Shown here: positions 11,470 to 23,209 of the stretch, piece by piece
Position numbering within the stretch: position 1 is the stretch's first letter
Layout of the letters: the number at the start of each line of letters is the position of its first letter
Origin: Sphaerolaimus hirsutus
Lineage: Eukaryota; Nematoda; Chromadorea; Monhysterida; Sphaerolaimidae
NCBI GenBank assembly: GCA_964036195.1
Contig: OZ038450.1
Location: forward strand, 1,490,701-1,554,700
Reading direction: 5' to 3'
Length of the DNA: 64,000 nt
Position numbers and translations under genes: made by a program
The notes under the pieces: model-generated
What the model saw: the letters and a program-made list of their open reading frames with translations, nothing else
Databases searched by the model: none
Told to the model about the DNA's origin: nothing

Positions 11470-11640
11470 ATATTGTGCCCCCGCCAGCCCCCCCCCCAAG
11501 CCCCCCCAGCCCCCCCCCCCCCAGAAATTTTTTTCAGCTATCTATCCCTCCGGAGGAGCGATTTGTTATCTATCCAGCCCCCGCCAGGGCCAAAATCTTG
11601 GAGACCCCTGTTGGCATGTCATCCAATACACGTGTGCATA
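11470..11640 (+). repeat. Fragment of CAGGGGT/TATCTATC family
   Basis: C-rich start (CCCCCCCAGCCCCCC), then CAGCTATCTATCCCTCCGGA and GGAGACCCCTG. These match the right-hand end of complete copies such as 53443-55429. The left end is missing. Confidence 0.7.
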
Positions 11641-11954
11641 AGCAGCATAACAGCTGGAAGTGGGAACTGATGTCAAGGGGTGGTGGTGTTCGCAGCTTCC
11701 GACCATGTGCCGATATTTTTGTCATCGCTTCTTGATTAGTCTTGATAACTACCGTTTGGTCACTAAAACGTGCCGCCAGACAACTTTCTTCAAATCTTCG
11801 TTTAAATCTTCAACTAGATAGCAAAAATAATCTGAAATTTCAGCAAGATCGTACTCTTTTACCGTCAACATTTCCACATTACAGTATTTATTTCGTATGT
11901 ATCTCGATTTTGTCATTATTTCGTGCGAGCGTTCAAAATAAAATTTCTGCACAG

Positions 11955-14900
11955 GTGTGCGCTGGCATCGTGCTGTTCGATGAAAAAAGTGATAATGGAT
12001 GGGTTATAAGCTGGGGCACTGGTAAGTGTTTTCTCGGGAAATATGCAGGTTCTTGATAACATGGCACTTGGCCATATTGGGAGCTGCACAGTAACGTTTC
12101 AAAAGGAAAACGATACCTACAGCGTTTTTCAAAACGTTCCCGGTGTATTACGTTCCGATATCGAATTATGGTTGTTTTTTATTCGTCATGGAAAAATCTC
12201 CGATATTGAAAGCGAGAAGTACATCGTTACAGCCCTAGATTGCCTCATTAGACTACGCACACGCAGAAATTTTCCAATTTCTAAACATGATTTTACCGGA
12301 ATGAGGAGTTCATTAAAAATGACGGATATCAAAGATGAGTATTTCTCGTAAACTCAAAATGTGTTTAAAACAGATTTAACAGTTTTGGTAATTTCGGTTG
12401 TCAACTAGTGTGCGAAGGCACTTTATCACTGCTTATATTACCTACATACCGTATTTCCTCGAAATACCACCCCCCAAATTTAGTGTATAGAGAACGTAAA
12501 TGACAAAGGCTGCGGTTTGTCATCTGGGTAATGCAAAACACACGTTAAAAACGATGACTCTGTTTTGTGAGAACATTGATTATACGTCTACACACTTATA
12601 CAAGTCTTTAGAGTCTTATAAATGGCGATTTTTGTTGCATTTTCGACGTCTGCGTACGTTTCAGACGACAATTTAGTACTTGGTTTTCAAAAAATTTCTG
12701 CCGAAATAATACCCCCCCCCCTCGAAATACCCCCCTCGTTTAACCACCCGTCAAAATTCTCATTCTGAAAAAATAAACCCCCCGGGGGTATTTCGAGGAA
12801 ATACGGTAACTAAAACTAAGCTCGATTTCCAAACTCAGGCACCCGAACGATCTCTGGTTTAGCATTATCAATGGAAGGCACCGTTGTGAACGATTCCCAC
12901 GCAGAAGTTCTGGCTAGACGCGGATTGGTCAGATTTTTCTACACCCAATTGAATGAATATGTCGATGGAAAAGAGACCATTTTTGACAAGAATTTCAGTG
13001 CTAATGGGAAATTAAAGTTGAGAGAGGGACTGCAGTTTCATTTGTACATAAATACGGCGCCGTGTGGGGATGGCCGTGTATTTGTGCTCAAGTTCGTGTT
13101 TATGATGTCGTATTTTGATGGTGTTTTCTGTACAAATGTAACTTGTTTGGACCTAAACCGGGTTAATGCCTAAGCCAATTCCGGAAGTGGAGAAGTTAAG
13201 TTAATCAATTTATAAGTGAGAATTAAAATTTTTGAAGAAAAGTAAATTTATAAGTGGGAAGTGAAACGGCGAGAAAAGTTAAAAGGCTCCCCAACAAAAA
13301 TACTTGCCATTTCGCTACTCACTTATAAATTTACCGTTCTTTCATGTTTCTACTTTTCGTTTATTAATTGGGTTTTTACTGCTCCACTTGCGGAATTGAA
13401 CCGAGCTATCCTACATTAGCCTAAAAATAATCACACAGCATTTTACCGGTCATGTGACAAGTATGAAACTATCCTGGCATAACATAAGCCTGGCAAGAGC
13501 GTGGAATTAGCTAAATAAATGTTTTAATCGGCCCTGTGCCGGTTCTCAAGTAGCAATACCCGGGTGCCCATGTAGACCCGGTACTGGTGTAAGGTCTCGT
13601 TTTTGAACACTGGATTTACATTGGCACCACAGTGGTCCAGTATGGGGGTTGGGTAGGGAGTTACGTTACCACCCAAACGCTTTAGATATCTATTTATCTA
13701 GTGATTTTTCCCTCTCTTTTTTCCTTCTACACCTTGAAAAAACCTTTATATTGAACCTTTGCGAACCGCCCCCCCCCCCAATAATATTTTCAGCTACCGT
13801 ATTACCTCGAATTATCCCCCCCCCCCTTGAATTAACCCCCCCCCTCGAATTAACCCCCCCTCAAAATCGGCTGGGGAAAAAATAAACCCCCCCCTCGAAA
13901 TACCCCCCCCCTTCGGAATGATGTACGTCATGTACATAATAAATACGTCATGTATGCAATGTACATGATGTATATTACTGTTTATCTGTATTGCAGCTAC
14001 ACATGGACATGTTTGTGTAGCTAATCTACGTTTTTATGTCCAAATATATCTTGTTTGGACACATTTATTACCTGTTTTGGGCATGCAAATGCCTACAATT
14101 TACTACGATCCTTACGAAAATTTCTGACGAAATAATAAGACCCCCCCTCGAATAAACCCCCCCCTCGAATTAACCCCCCCTCAAATTTTGCTGGCGAAAT
14201 AATAAACCCCCATGGGGGTATTTCGAGGTAATACGGTATCTATTTCTCCAGAGGAGCGATGAACCCGTATGAACCTATGATCTACAAATATGAACCTTCA
14301 GAGGGGTCTAAATTTCCCCACCGGGCGCCGGGTATTGCTATTTGAGCACCGGTCCTCAGTCGTTTTAATCCAGTTATGAACCTGTCAAATTCCTAAAACA
14401 CTGCAGACACGAGGGCCCAACGGCTTACAATATTACCAATATGTCTATCCATCGACCTGTCATAGGCGACCCCAAAAAGCATGGCATTTTGAGATCGAAA
14501 ATTGAATCTGGAGAGGGTCAGTTTAACATTTTTCGTTATCAGGCTACCCTAATGGCTATGTTTAACATGGATTTTTTATATCTTCACTGATGTTAAGCCA
14601 AGTATCGAAAATGATGATGTTGAGTTAATGATGACTGATGTTAAGCCTAGAAATTTTTTCGTGGGATGGGAACTCACGTATAAAAAGTCCAAATCAGTCT
14701 GCAAAAATCGCGTTTTCTTCTAAGAAAAATTGTTTTATCGACAATCTCTTCCCTCAATCGCCAGTGAAAATTTTCCCACATTCCCCATTTTCGAGAAGTG
14801 TCAGAATTTTACGGTTCAAAAATGGATCAGTTGAAGTTATAAAAAAAATTTGAAAATTGAGCGGGACTGACGGCGCAGGACCAGTGCACAAGTAACAATG

Positions 14901-17900
14901 TCCGGTGCCAATGTAGACCCCGTGTAGCCAATTAGGTACGGCCCGACAATTCATTGGTTTTCATGGGCACTGCAGGGGTTCAGTATGGGGGGTTGGAGGG
15001 GGGTTGGGTTACCCCCAAACGCTCCAGCTATATTTACATGTGTCTAGCGATTTTCTCCCCTTTTTCGATCTAAAGCTTGAAAAACCTCATATTTTGAACC
15101 CCTGCGACCCCCCCCCCCCCTCCAAAACATGAAATATACACATGATTAGTGATGGAATGGCGCCATTTGAGGGCGCCAAAGTAAGCCGCACCATGGAGCC
15201 CTTCTACTACTTTGGCTACTTGTGCACCGGTTTTACTTGTGCACCGACACACACACACCCTCGACGAAATACGGTATTCACATTACGGTGCACCGGTTTA
15301 CAAATCATCTAAACACCCAATTGCCCAATCCACACAGGAACAATCCCCATAATGGAATGCGGCCCAGTACAAACGTGGGACGGAATCATGGGCGGGGAGA
15401 GATTGAGAACAATGTCTTGCAGCGACAAACTTCTCAAGTGGAATGTGCTGGGTGTGCAGGGATGTTTATTGAGTCAGTTCATGGAACCCGTCTATCTGAG
15501 GAGCATCATTATTGGTTTGTGTGTGGGAAATTGGTCTTTTTCTTCCCACGCTGGCAGTTAACACTGAAATTTCCGAAACTAATAAATCTGCTTTTAACAC
15601 GAGTTTTTCAGCATGAATTTTTTTCATCGACAGTAGTTGACGAACACCTCAAAGAAAAGGCACAATAGTGTGGAACAACATTGGCCGGATATTACGTACC
15701 AATAGGGTTCAAACGAGACCGCGGTCGCGGTACATGGTTCGGCAAATCCCAGTCCCGGTCCCGACCCCCCAGTCCCGGTCCCGGTCCCGACAATTCAAAA
15801 CAGCCAGTCCCGGTCCCGCTCCCGACAATTGAAAACAACCGGTCCCGGTCCCGGTCCCGACAATTGAAAACAGCCGGTCCCGGTCCGACCCCCCAGTCCC
15901 GGTCCCGACAATTGAAAAAAGCCAGTCCCGGTCCTACCCCCGGTCTCGGTCCCGGACCCGACATTAGAAAATTTCTGGTCCCGGTCCGAAAAACTGGTCC
16001 CGTTTGAACCCTAGGTTTAGGGCCATTCTGGTAGACCGAATCCTTTGCTGGGCTGTTTCTACCTTATTTCTACCTACATAATTTTCTACCTGCCATTGTA
16101 TTTGGGAGGTGCCATTCAATTGGGGGGTTCCGTTTTATTGTTTTCGTGAGCACAAAAATTAACCAAAGCCCGCTGTTCTATTAGAGGTATGCCGTTCTGT
16201 TAGAAGAAATACGGTCGTCGAGTATTGCTTTTCCACTTATCGACTAAAAAATGCAAAAATATGGTTTAGCAGCGAGTGGTTTCGATCCACCGACCTCTGG
16301 GTTATGGGCCCAGCACGCTCCCACTGCGCCACGCTGCTGATGCAGGTCGGGCAGCTTATTGCTTTACAAATTTTAAAGTGTGTGACTGCAGAACTACTGC
16401 CTTTTTTGCTGTTTGAACGATGCCTGTTAGATCAGAAGAGATGTTTTTCGATATCTGATGGGGGGGGGGGGGGGCTTCTGACGTATTTTTGTTGTCATTT
16501 TTACGCTGCCAAGTAAACTGGTCCCCACCGAAGTCCGGCCGACATTGTATTTATCATTTCATTCCAACGACCACAGCTACGGGGGTAGTAATTTTCTGAA
16601 ATTTTGGGGAGTTCCCAACAACCCCCCACACTATTATACACCAGTGGGGGAGGTCCAGCGGCTGAGTGTTGTACCTCGTTTTGCGAATTTTACTCTATTT
16701 CACTTAGTGTCCCCCCATTGGGAATAAAAAAGAGGTGTCCCCCGGCTGTATAAAAATGCAGTGATTACATTTATGGAATGCAGGGTTAAAATCGATGGGG
16801 AAAAAGCTCAAAATAGATGAATAGTAGCAGGATATAGTAGCTTAAAATATAGCCTTTTTTGCCTCGTTTCACTCCATAAAATGCAAACCCAAAAATGTTA
16901 ACGAGTGCAAAAATATTGGTTAGCAGCGAGTGGTTTCGATCCACCGACCTCTGGGTTATGGGCCCAGCACGCTCCCACTGCGCCACGCTGCTGTATTTAC
17001 CGTGGCTGTAAATTCTGTTTTTATAGTGTCTATGTGTATAATTTATTGCATGCATCCAGAGAGAAAAGTGCATGCGACATTGTTACATCATGCTTCCATG
17101 AGGCTTGGTCTGGTATATTCTGACGGGAATGCATGCATTATAATACGAGTTACGTGTTTTATTACGTTGGAAATTATGGACCAAATTCAGCATAACCTAA
17201 GCAATGTAATCCAATACGATATGTTTTCTATCTAGTTTCTGACGTCTTTTTCTTAATTCAAATCCATATTAACAACTTTTCACGACTTCAAAATTCTCGA
17301 TTTAAAATACATCTTATCATTAAAAACGAACATATCGACTCAATGCCGACTAAAAGCACGAAAACACAAACGCTTGCGTGCTCGCAGGCGCTCTGTGCCA
17401 CCAGGGGCACCTGTCGAGGGCGATGTGCTGCCGCGTGGCCCAGCTCGACCAGCACATCAAGCCGACCAACAATGGCACCTACAGGGTCAATCACGCCTTG
17501 TTGGTGCGTTCGGGGTGCCATGGTGTTATGGCTGCATGTCGATTTCACATCGAGTGGCTGTTGCGCACCCTCGTGTAATGTGTAAAGTCGTGTCAAATGT
17601 CAAGTAAAATGTCCAAAGTTCAGTATTTAAATTTTTTTCCGACATTTTCATGACATGTTACACTCAAGTGTGGGAAGCCGTTTTTTTATCGACATTCAAT
17701 ATCAAAAACGCCCAGTATTCGATACATATCTTTTCGTTATACACTAGGTATCCCTATCTTTTCACTTTAAATTATGAGTCCACATTTCAGGTGCCAGCTA
17801 CGGATCAAAATCAAATGCAGTCGCGCGACATTGGCAAGCAAAGTTCCATATGTTTAAACTGGAATTATTCCGATCAAACGGTCGAATACTTGGACGGCGG

Positions 17901-19073
17901 CATTGGGCTGGTGGATAGTAAAACCGGTCGGGAGTCTGTGTCCCGGTTTGTGAGCTTTAGTTTTTTGGAAACTGATGGTTATTTTTGTCGCGTTTTTCGC
18001 TGGAAACTGAACTGAGTTTTCACTGGAAAAGTTACCTAATTTAATCAGTATCGTTGTGGGCGGGGTTGGTTTAAGTAAAACTTTTTTTTTACTAAAATTG
18101 TATTTTATTTTGATTTTATTCTTCAATACTCCATTTTATTTTATTTTATTCTTCAATTTTCCATTTTTTTTAGGTCCTGACCAGGATTGAATTTAGTAAA
18201 ATTTATTTTACTAAAATTGTGTTTTATTTTAATTTTATTCTCAATTTTATATTTTTATTTTATTCTTCAATTTTCCATTTTTTACTGAGATTTTGCCAAC
18301 CGTGGTTGTGTGTCATTCGTAAAAGAATTATTTATGTATTTTTGAGGTCTATGGAATGAGAAATTTCATCTATCACAATTTCCTGATCAGTGATTCCGCT
18401 AAAAAGTTTGTGTATTGGGGACTAAAATAGAATAATTTTCGGATCGAGTTGGGGGCAGATACTAGTCACCAAAAAGTTACATAAAAGTGTATTCTAAATG
18501 GTAAGCAAGTGACAAGTAAATTTCAAAATGAAATTTTGTTCTTTTTCCATGCTTCAAATGCTTACTGTGTAAGAGTTCACCCACTTGACTTGCAATTTTG
18601 ACAAGACGACATTTTGACACTTATCAACTTGTGGAGTTGGCCGGCGGTGCCAGTCAGTCCCGAGTCAACTGTCAAATATCATGAAAAATGTTGCACAAAT
18701 TTGTCATGCAAAGTTTCAAAAATTTTGTAATCATATTTTTTGTTTTGATTGACACTTTGAATGACATTCGACACTTGACTTCACACTTTACAGGGCTAGG
18801 GACTGCCCCCTGTCTACTAGTAGCCAGAAAAGTCACTACCAGTCGCCATTGTGAATTTTATCTCACAGGCTGGCCAAGAAAAACATGTTCGAAAAGTTCA
18901 AATCGTTCTGCAATCGGCTGAAACGAGACGATTTGGTCGCGCCGACTTATGGAGAGAGCAAAAATCGATGCGAAATTTACAGACGCGTGCAGAAGGAGTT
19001 TGTAGACTTCTGCTCGCAAAAGCAGTATGGGAATTGGTTGTGTAAACCTATCGAGGAGAAAATGTTCCATTGA
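11955..19073 (+). CDS. ADAR: ADAR-type double-stranded RNA adenosine deaminase, deaminase domain (5' exons not found)
   Basis: ADARs convert adenosine to inosine in double-stranded RNA. Exons 11955-12021, 12839-13091, 14407-14516, 15338-15514, 17388-17503, 17791-17945 and 18869-19073 join in phase to a complete deaminase domain. All catalytic motifs are present: NDSHAEV (zinc His and catalytic Glu), TAPCGDG (zinc Cys), and [11 protein letters not shown] (second zinc Cys). Also visible are [37 protein letters not shown] and the C-terminal [21 protein letters not shown] and QTWDG fit ADAR rather than tRNA deaminase ADAT1. The exon 2 donor is the least certain join (13091 fits the phase; GTGCTC at 13084 is the alternative). 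Double-stranded-RNA-binding exons should lie upstream but none was found. The introns hold many foldback elements and two tRNA genes. Confidence 0.93.
12043..12351 (+). other. Open frame of 102 codons inside ADAR intron, status unclear
   Basis: The sequence reads as ordinary protein ([31 protein letters not shown]) and follows an acceptor-like TATGCAG at about 12035. However, it lies between two ADAR exons that join directly in phase, and it ends in a stop. It may be a captured exon or gene remnant. The minus strand at 11749-11952 has a similar protein-like open frame. No family is recognised. Confidence 0.3.
12449..12806. repeat. TA-flanked CCGTATTTCCTCG foldback element
   Basis: Inverted ends CCGTATTTCCTCGAAATACC and its complement, flanked by TA on both sides. 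The interior includes ACGTAAATGACAAAGGCTGC and a C homopolymer. The right end is only 32 bases from the acceptor of the ADAR exon at 12839. A TA target duplication would fit a Tc1/mariner-type nonautonomous element; that assignment is inference. Confidence 0.8.
13176..13401. repeat. Foldback element, AAGTGG...CCACTTGCGGAA family
   Basis: The left end AATTCCGGAAGTGGAGAAG pairs with the right end CTCCACTTGCGGAATTG, with ATTTATAAGTG words on both strands inside. Related copies are at 4140-4315, 4700-4880, 18500-18645, 19090-19285, 29985-30135 and 57690-58262. Confidence 0.75.
13534..14353. repeat. Foldback with GTGCCGGT ends, hosting a CCGTATT element
   Basis: The outer ends contain GCAATACCCGGG and CCGGGTATTGC in inverted orientation. 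A TA-flanked CCGTATTACCTCG element with long C runs is inserted at 13797-14236. A related single copy appears around 14870-15250 (GTGCACAAGTA and ACTTGTGCACCGG). All are in ADAR introns. Confidence 0.65.
15703..16013. repeat. hAT-like TAGGGTTCAAACG element with GGTCCC core
   Basis: Ends TAGGGTTCAAACGAG and CCCGTTTGAACCCTA are inverted. The interior is an array of CCGGTCCCGGTCCC-type hexamers interrupted by CGACAATTGAAAAC. No exact 8-bp target duplication is visible. It lies in an ADAR intron; the Arg/Ser/Pro open frames over it are products of the hexamer, not genes. Confidence 0.8.
16267..16338 (-). tRNA. tRNA-iMet: Initiator tRNA-Met (CAT)
   Basis: 72 bases. The minus strand begins AGCAGCGTGGCGCAGTGGGA and reads through the anticodon stem-loop GGGCCCATAACCC, with anticodon CAT and the three G:C pairs diagnostic of eukaryotic initiators. 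The T-arm is GTGGATCGAAACCAC: it has A in place of the usual T54, matching eukaryotic initiator tRNA. The acceptor stem AGCAGCG pairs with CGCTGCT. An A is at position 1. It initiates cytoplasmic translation. It is antisense to the ADAR transcript, within its intron. Confidence 0.97.
16921..16992 (-). tRNA. tRNA-iMet: Initiator tRNA-Met (CAT), second copy
   Basis: Identical over all 72 bases to the copy at 16267-16338. The 3' flank in plus-strand orientation is also similar (TGCAAAAATAT before TAGCAGCG), which suggests a local duplication. It carries the same initiator features and both copies look intact. Confidence 0.97.
18070..18300 (+). repeat. Direct T-rich repeat, two copies
   Basis: A segment reading TTTTACTAAAATTGT then TTTTATTCTTCAAT-type DNA occurs twice in direct orientation, at about 18075-18175 and 18195-18295. 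It is low complexity and lies in an ADAR intron. Confidence 0.5.
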
Positions 19074-19502
19074 GTGCGGCTATCCAATCTTTGAACGTGC
19101 AAGTGAACAAGTGACAGCAAAAGTGGGTGGTAAGTTAAGTTAAAAGTGGTATGTTAAGTGACAAGTTAATTTCTTGTTTGTTATGGGAAGGCTCTTTTTA
19201 ACTTTGAATGTCACTAGACTTACAAATTTACGTACTATGACTTTACGTACCGGTTTTCACTTGTTCTCTTGCGGAATTTTCCCCATTGTTTTTGCAGCAC
19301 GACCTTTGCATGTGCAAAACTGAATCTGTAAAACTATCAGTAAAAATATTCACTGGTTTGTATTTGTTTGTCTTTTTCGTTGGATTGTAAATACCACGTT
19401 AATTTGTAAACGTTTCATTTTCCACTTTGTTTTGGCAGATTTTTACCTGCTTCATGTCACTAACAGTCGATTGAATGGCGCCATTTTAGTCAACAGTTAA
19501 AC

Positions 19503-20279
19503 TAGTGATGGGATAGCGCCATAGGCCAATGGTGTCATGGCAAGTGATGTAATGCCATGGCGCTTTTGGCGCTTGATGCCATGTTGCTGTTCAGGGGTCT
19601 CCAGGATTTTGGCCCTCGTGGGGGCTGGATAGATGGCAAATCGCTCCTCCGGAGGGATAGATAGCTGAAAAATTTTCTGGGGATGGCGGGGGCACAATAT
19701 ATAGGCTTTTTCAAGGTTAAAAAGGCAGAAAGGGGAAAAAATCGCTAATAATCAGTCAAAAGTAGCCAAAAGTAGGTATAAAATGGCTTAAAATAGGTAT
19801 ATAACCATGTATATAGGTAGCCGGAAAGCACGATTTAAAAGGTGACAAACTATAAAAAGGTGCGAAAATTAGTGATTTTGAGCAAAAATTGGGGCACAAT
19901 TTCTCAAAAACCACTCCAGGTAGATAGATAGCTGAGCGATTTGGGGGGGTCTTTGGGGGAAGTAGGCAAAAATTTTGCCTCGGGATAGATCGATAGCTGA
20001 GCGGCCTCAGGGATAGATAGATAGCTGGCCGATTTGGGCGAGGTAGCCCCCCCTCCCCCCAGCCCCCCCCTAGGAGACCCCTGTTGCTGTTGTTGTCGCC
20101 TGTTGGCGTCTGGCGCCATGCCCATCAAAAGCACCATGGCGCGTTTAGCGCTTGCAGTTATTTTTTTGTATGGAACCAGGAGCAAAACAACTGGCGCTGG
20201 CGCTTGGTGCCATTTGCACTTGGCGCTGGACCTTGGAAAATGAGATGGCGCCAAAGTCCTGGCGCTCTTTACATCACTA
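19503..20279. repeat. TAGTGATG element with GGCGC core, hosting a CAGGGGT element
   Basis: The outer ends are TAGTGATG and CATCACTA. Flanks AGTTAAAC and AGTTATGG match at the first five of eight bases. The interior is dense in TGGCGCTTGGCGCC-like words. A complete CAGGGGT element, 19592-20083, sits inside with exact 8-bp duplications TTGCTGTT at 19584-19591 and 20084-20091. Its ends are CAGGGGTCTCC and GGAGACCCCTG. Relatives of the outer family are at 30183-30470 and 36704-36945. Confidence 0.85.
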
Positions 20280-20646
20280 AGTTATGGCGCAATTACATGA
20301 GTAGGTAATTTGAGCAACCATATTCGACGGGTCGACCGACCTAAATATATGCCTTTCAATCAAATTGTGCAAATTGCAATTAATAGTAAAATGAGCAAAA
20401 GGCGGCAAAAAGCGAGGATGCCATTTTAACCTGGTGCCAATTTCGCAACTTGACAAGAGACACCAAAAGTGGTAAGTCTCGATAACTGAACCACTTGTCA
20501 CTTTTCTTTCCATTTATACCCACTGATGGAATTGGTCAATGATGATGGTCGGGCGCAATTTAGTATAAATACATTGTCGTTTAAGTCGTATCATGTCAAT
20601 CTAAATATTTATATATTATTTAAGCTAAGTTTTGTGCTGTGCATTT

Positions 20647-21657
20647 TAGGGTTGGGAACCCGATCCGACCCGAACCGAACCGAGAACCGAGCACTATTTT
20701 GGAACCGAGAACCGGAACCGTGCTGGGGAACCGAACCGGAACCGAGAGCCGGCACTTATACCCGGAACCGAAGTAAATACCCGAAAGAACCGAAATTTTT
20801 GAGTAATCTGATGTTTTAAACGATTTTTTAAAGCGTTTTTTTCAACGCCTACTACATCTAAGCCATTTGCTAAACAGCAGCTAAAAATCTTTGTGCTTGT
20901 TCACCCTGTTTTGCAAATTGATTGCGCGGGAATGTGTAATTTTACATACACAATGTGCCTACACACACTAGTTTTCACCGTGACTTCGTGAAAACTGAAT
21001 TTTTTTTAAATGCAAATAAATGAACACGGTTTAATGATTTAATAAAAATTAAATTTGAATTTAATTTAATAAAAGTTACGATTTGAAAATTTGTAAACTA
21101 AAACACATATAGCATACAATAAGAGTAGGCTGAATGTCGCCATGTCGCCATTTCAGTTTTCACACATGTCACGGTGAAAACTAGTGTGTGTAGGGCCATT
21201 ATCACTGGTGGTAGTTTTCATTGGTTTGTGACAGTTTTAATCATAGTTGGCAAAACGTATTTATGTTTGTACTATAAAAAATATGCGTACTCGCATACTG
21301 CGTAAATAAGTTTACATTTCCTCCAGAAAAAAATACCAGTGCTTATTTACTCGCATACATTCTGAATGTACAGAAAATGTCATTTTGCCAGACAGAAAGT
21401 GGCAAACGCAGGACATTTTCATAAGAAATACTTATCATGAAATAAAAACATTTGATGTGTTCCAGAGTAAAAATTAGAACAATACTAATTTTTACATTAT
21501 TTTTATGAGAAATATACTGAGACAGCCGATTATTGCCCGATACCCGGTTATTCTATTACCCGGAACCGAAATTTTGATCATTTTAGAACCGAACCGGAAC
21601 CGAGCTTAAGAACCGAACCGAGAACCGGAACCGAAAATTTTGAAATTCCCAACCCTA
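20647..21657. repeat. hAT-like TAGGGTTGGGAA element with GAACCG core
   Basis: The ends are TAGGGTTGGGAA and TTCCCAACCCTA. Arrays of CCGAACCGAGAACCGGAACC lie just inside both ends in the same orientation. Flanks GTGCATTT and GTGCTATT agree at six of eight positions, an eroded target duplication. A second foldback, 20959-21193, with ends CTACACACACTAGTTTTCAC is nested inside. Confidence 0.85.
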
Positions 21658-21860
21658 GTGCTATTTGGTGTTTGTTGAGTGAGTGAACACATGCTCAGTG
21701 AGTGAATCTTAGTGTAAAATATCTATTAAAAAAATTATAGTAAATCTAAACATTTGAAGTGTTGGGAGTCATCGTTGAAATTCAATTTGAATGGCGTATT
21801 GGGAACTGTTTTAAGTGACTTTATGATAAACCATGTTTTTCTGATATATTAAATGATTTA

Positions 21861-22209
21861 CCGTATTACTTCGAAATACCCCCATGGGGGTTTATTATTT
21901 CGCCAGCAAAATCTGAGGGGGTTAATTCGGGGGGGGGGGGGGGGGGGGCTTATTCGAGGATTTTTTTTCGTCATAATTGCGTACCCAAAACAGGCAATAA
22001 ATGTGTCCAAACAGGATATATTTGGACATCAAAACGTAGATAGCTACACAAGCTAGTCTATGTGTAACTTCAATGCCAATTAGCAGTAATAAATACATCA
22101 TTGCATACATGATGTACATCATTCCGGAGGGGGGTATTTAAAGGGGGGGTATTATTTCCCAGCCCATTTTGAGGGGGTTAATTCAAGGGGGTGATTCGAG
22201 GTAATACGG
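21861..22209. repeat. TA-flanked CCGTATTACTTCG element with long G run
   Basis: Inverted ends flanked by TA. The interior has a run of about 18 G at 21931-21948 and CATGATGTACATCATTCC near the middle right. The interior matches that of 13797-14236 in the opposite orientation. Confidence 0.8.
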
Positions 22210-22575
22210 TATGACATTAAAAAATTTGATTCACGCAAAGTTTTACTCGCTGAGATTATTTTGACACTTGTGTTGATGCAGAAAATACTAATTGTTGCGC
22301 TCAATGAATGGAATTAATGAAGAAATTATAGCAGATTTTCTACATCGTAATACAAAAATTTTATCTGTCCAGAATGTAAATATGCATCGTTGCCGTTTGC
22401 AGTATGATAATATTTGTTATATTTAGGTGTTGTTGTATTTGTAATCTGGTCACATTCTTCGTTGTCATGTGTGTGTGTGTGTGCATAAAATTGCTTCAAA
22501 CATAATACAAAAAAATGTATTCCAATTTTCCAGTGCACCGAAAAAATTCACTACAACATTATACACCATGGGGCG

Positions 22576-22738
22576 GTCCCGAGCCTTGTAAATTGTAAAG
22601 TCAAATATTAAATGTCATGTAAAACGACAATCAAGACAAAACAAGACATATTTTATTGCTGTAATTTTGACACTGCATGAGCGTATTTATATGACACCTT
22701 GCATGATATTTGACACTTGACTTTACTGGGTACGGGAC
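22576..22738. repeat. Foldback element, GTCCC...CTTTACTGGGTACGGGAC
   Basis: Left GTCCCGAGCCTTGTAAATTG and right CTTTACTGGGTACGGGAC are imperfect inverted ends. Interior GTCAAATATTAAATGTCATG and CATGATATTTGACAC pair with each other. It belongs to the family at 9300-9475. Confidence 0.7.
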
Positions 22739-23209
22739 TGGCGCCATGTTTTTCAACTGATAAGGCAATGCGACTCAAAATCAACATAAGCTTGCCCATA
22801 TAAAGCGCCAGAAGCTACCAAAATGTGCATCAAAAAGCAATAACAAAGGAAATAAAAATATAGCTATGTACACACCGAAATGCATTTGGCATGAATGAAT
22901 ATTGCAACTTTTGTGCAAAAGAAGCGGTAGCCTTTAACTTTTTAATGATAAGTAATTACACTTGGTGCATTCTGTGCTTGTGCTCTGAAGACTCTAACAG
23001 ATTTACAAAGTCTTGAAATATACATACATAACCATGTACCTACTTGTATAAAACACATTTTATCCTAACATTTCATAAGTAGTCGTAACTAACTATAACT
23101 TTGGCAGAGTGCACCAAATGGAGTAATTTAACAAAAAGTACAACACATGTTTAGGAGATCTATGACATCTGAATCAGACATTTTTATTTTTTACTAAACT
23201 GGTGCCACA

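Noticed and set aside
15681-16007. Arg/Ser/Pro repeat protein (RSRSR-like)
   Set aside because: It is the translation of the GGTCCC hexamer array of a hAT-like element; the other strand gives an equally periodic peptide.
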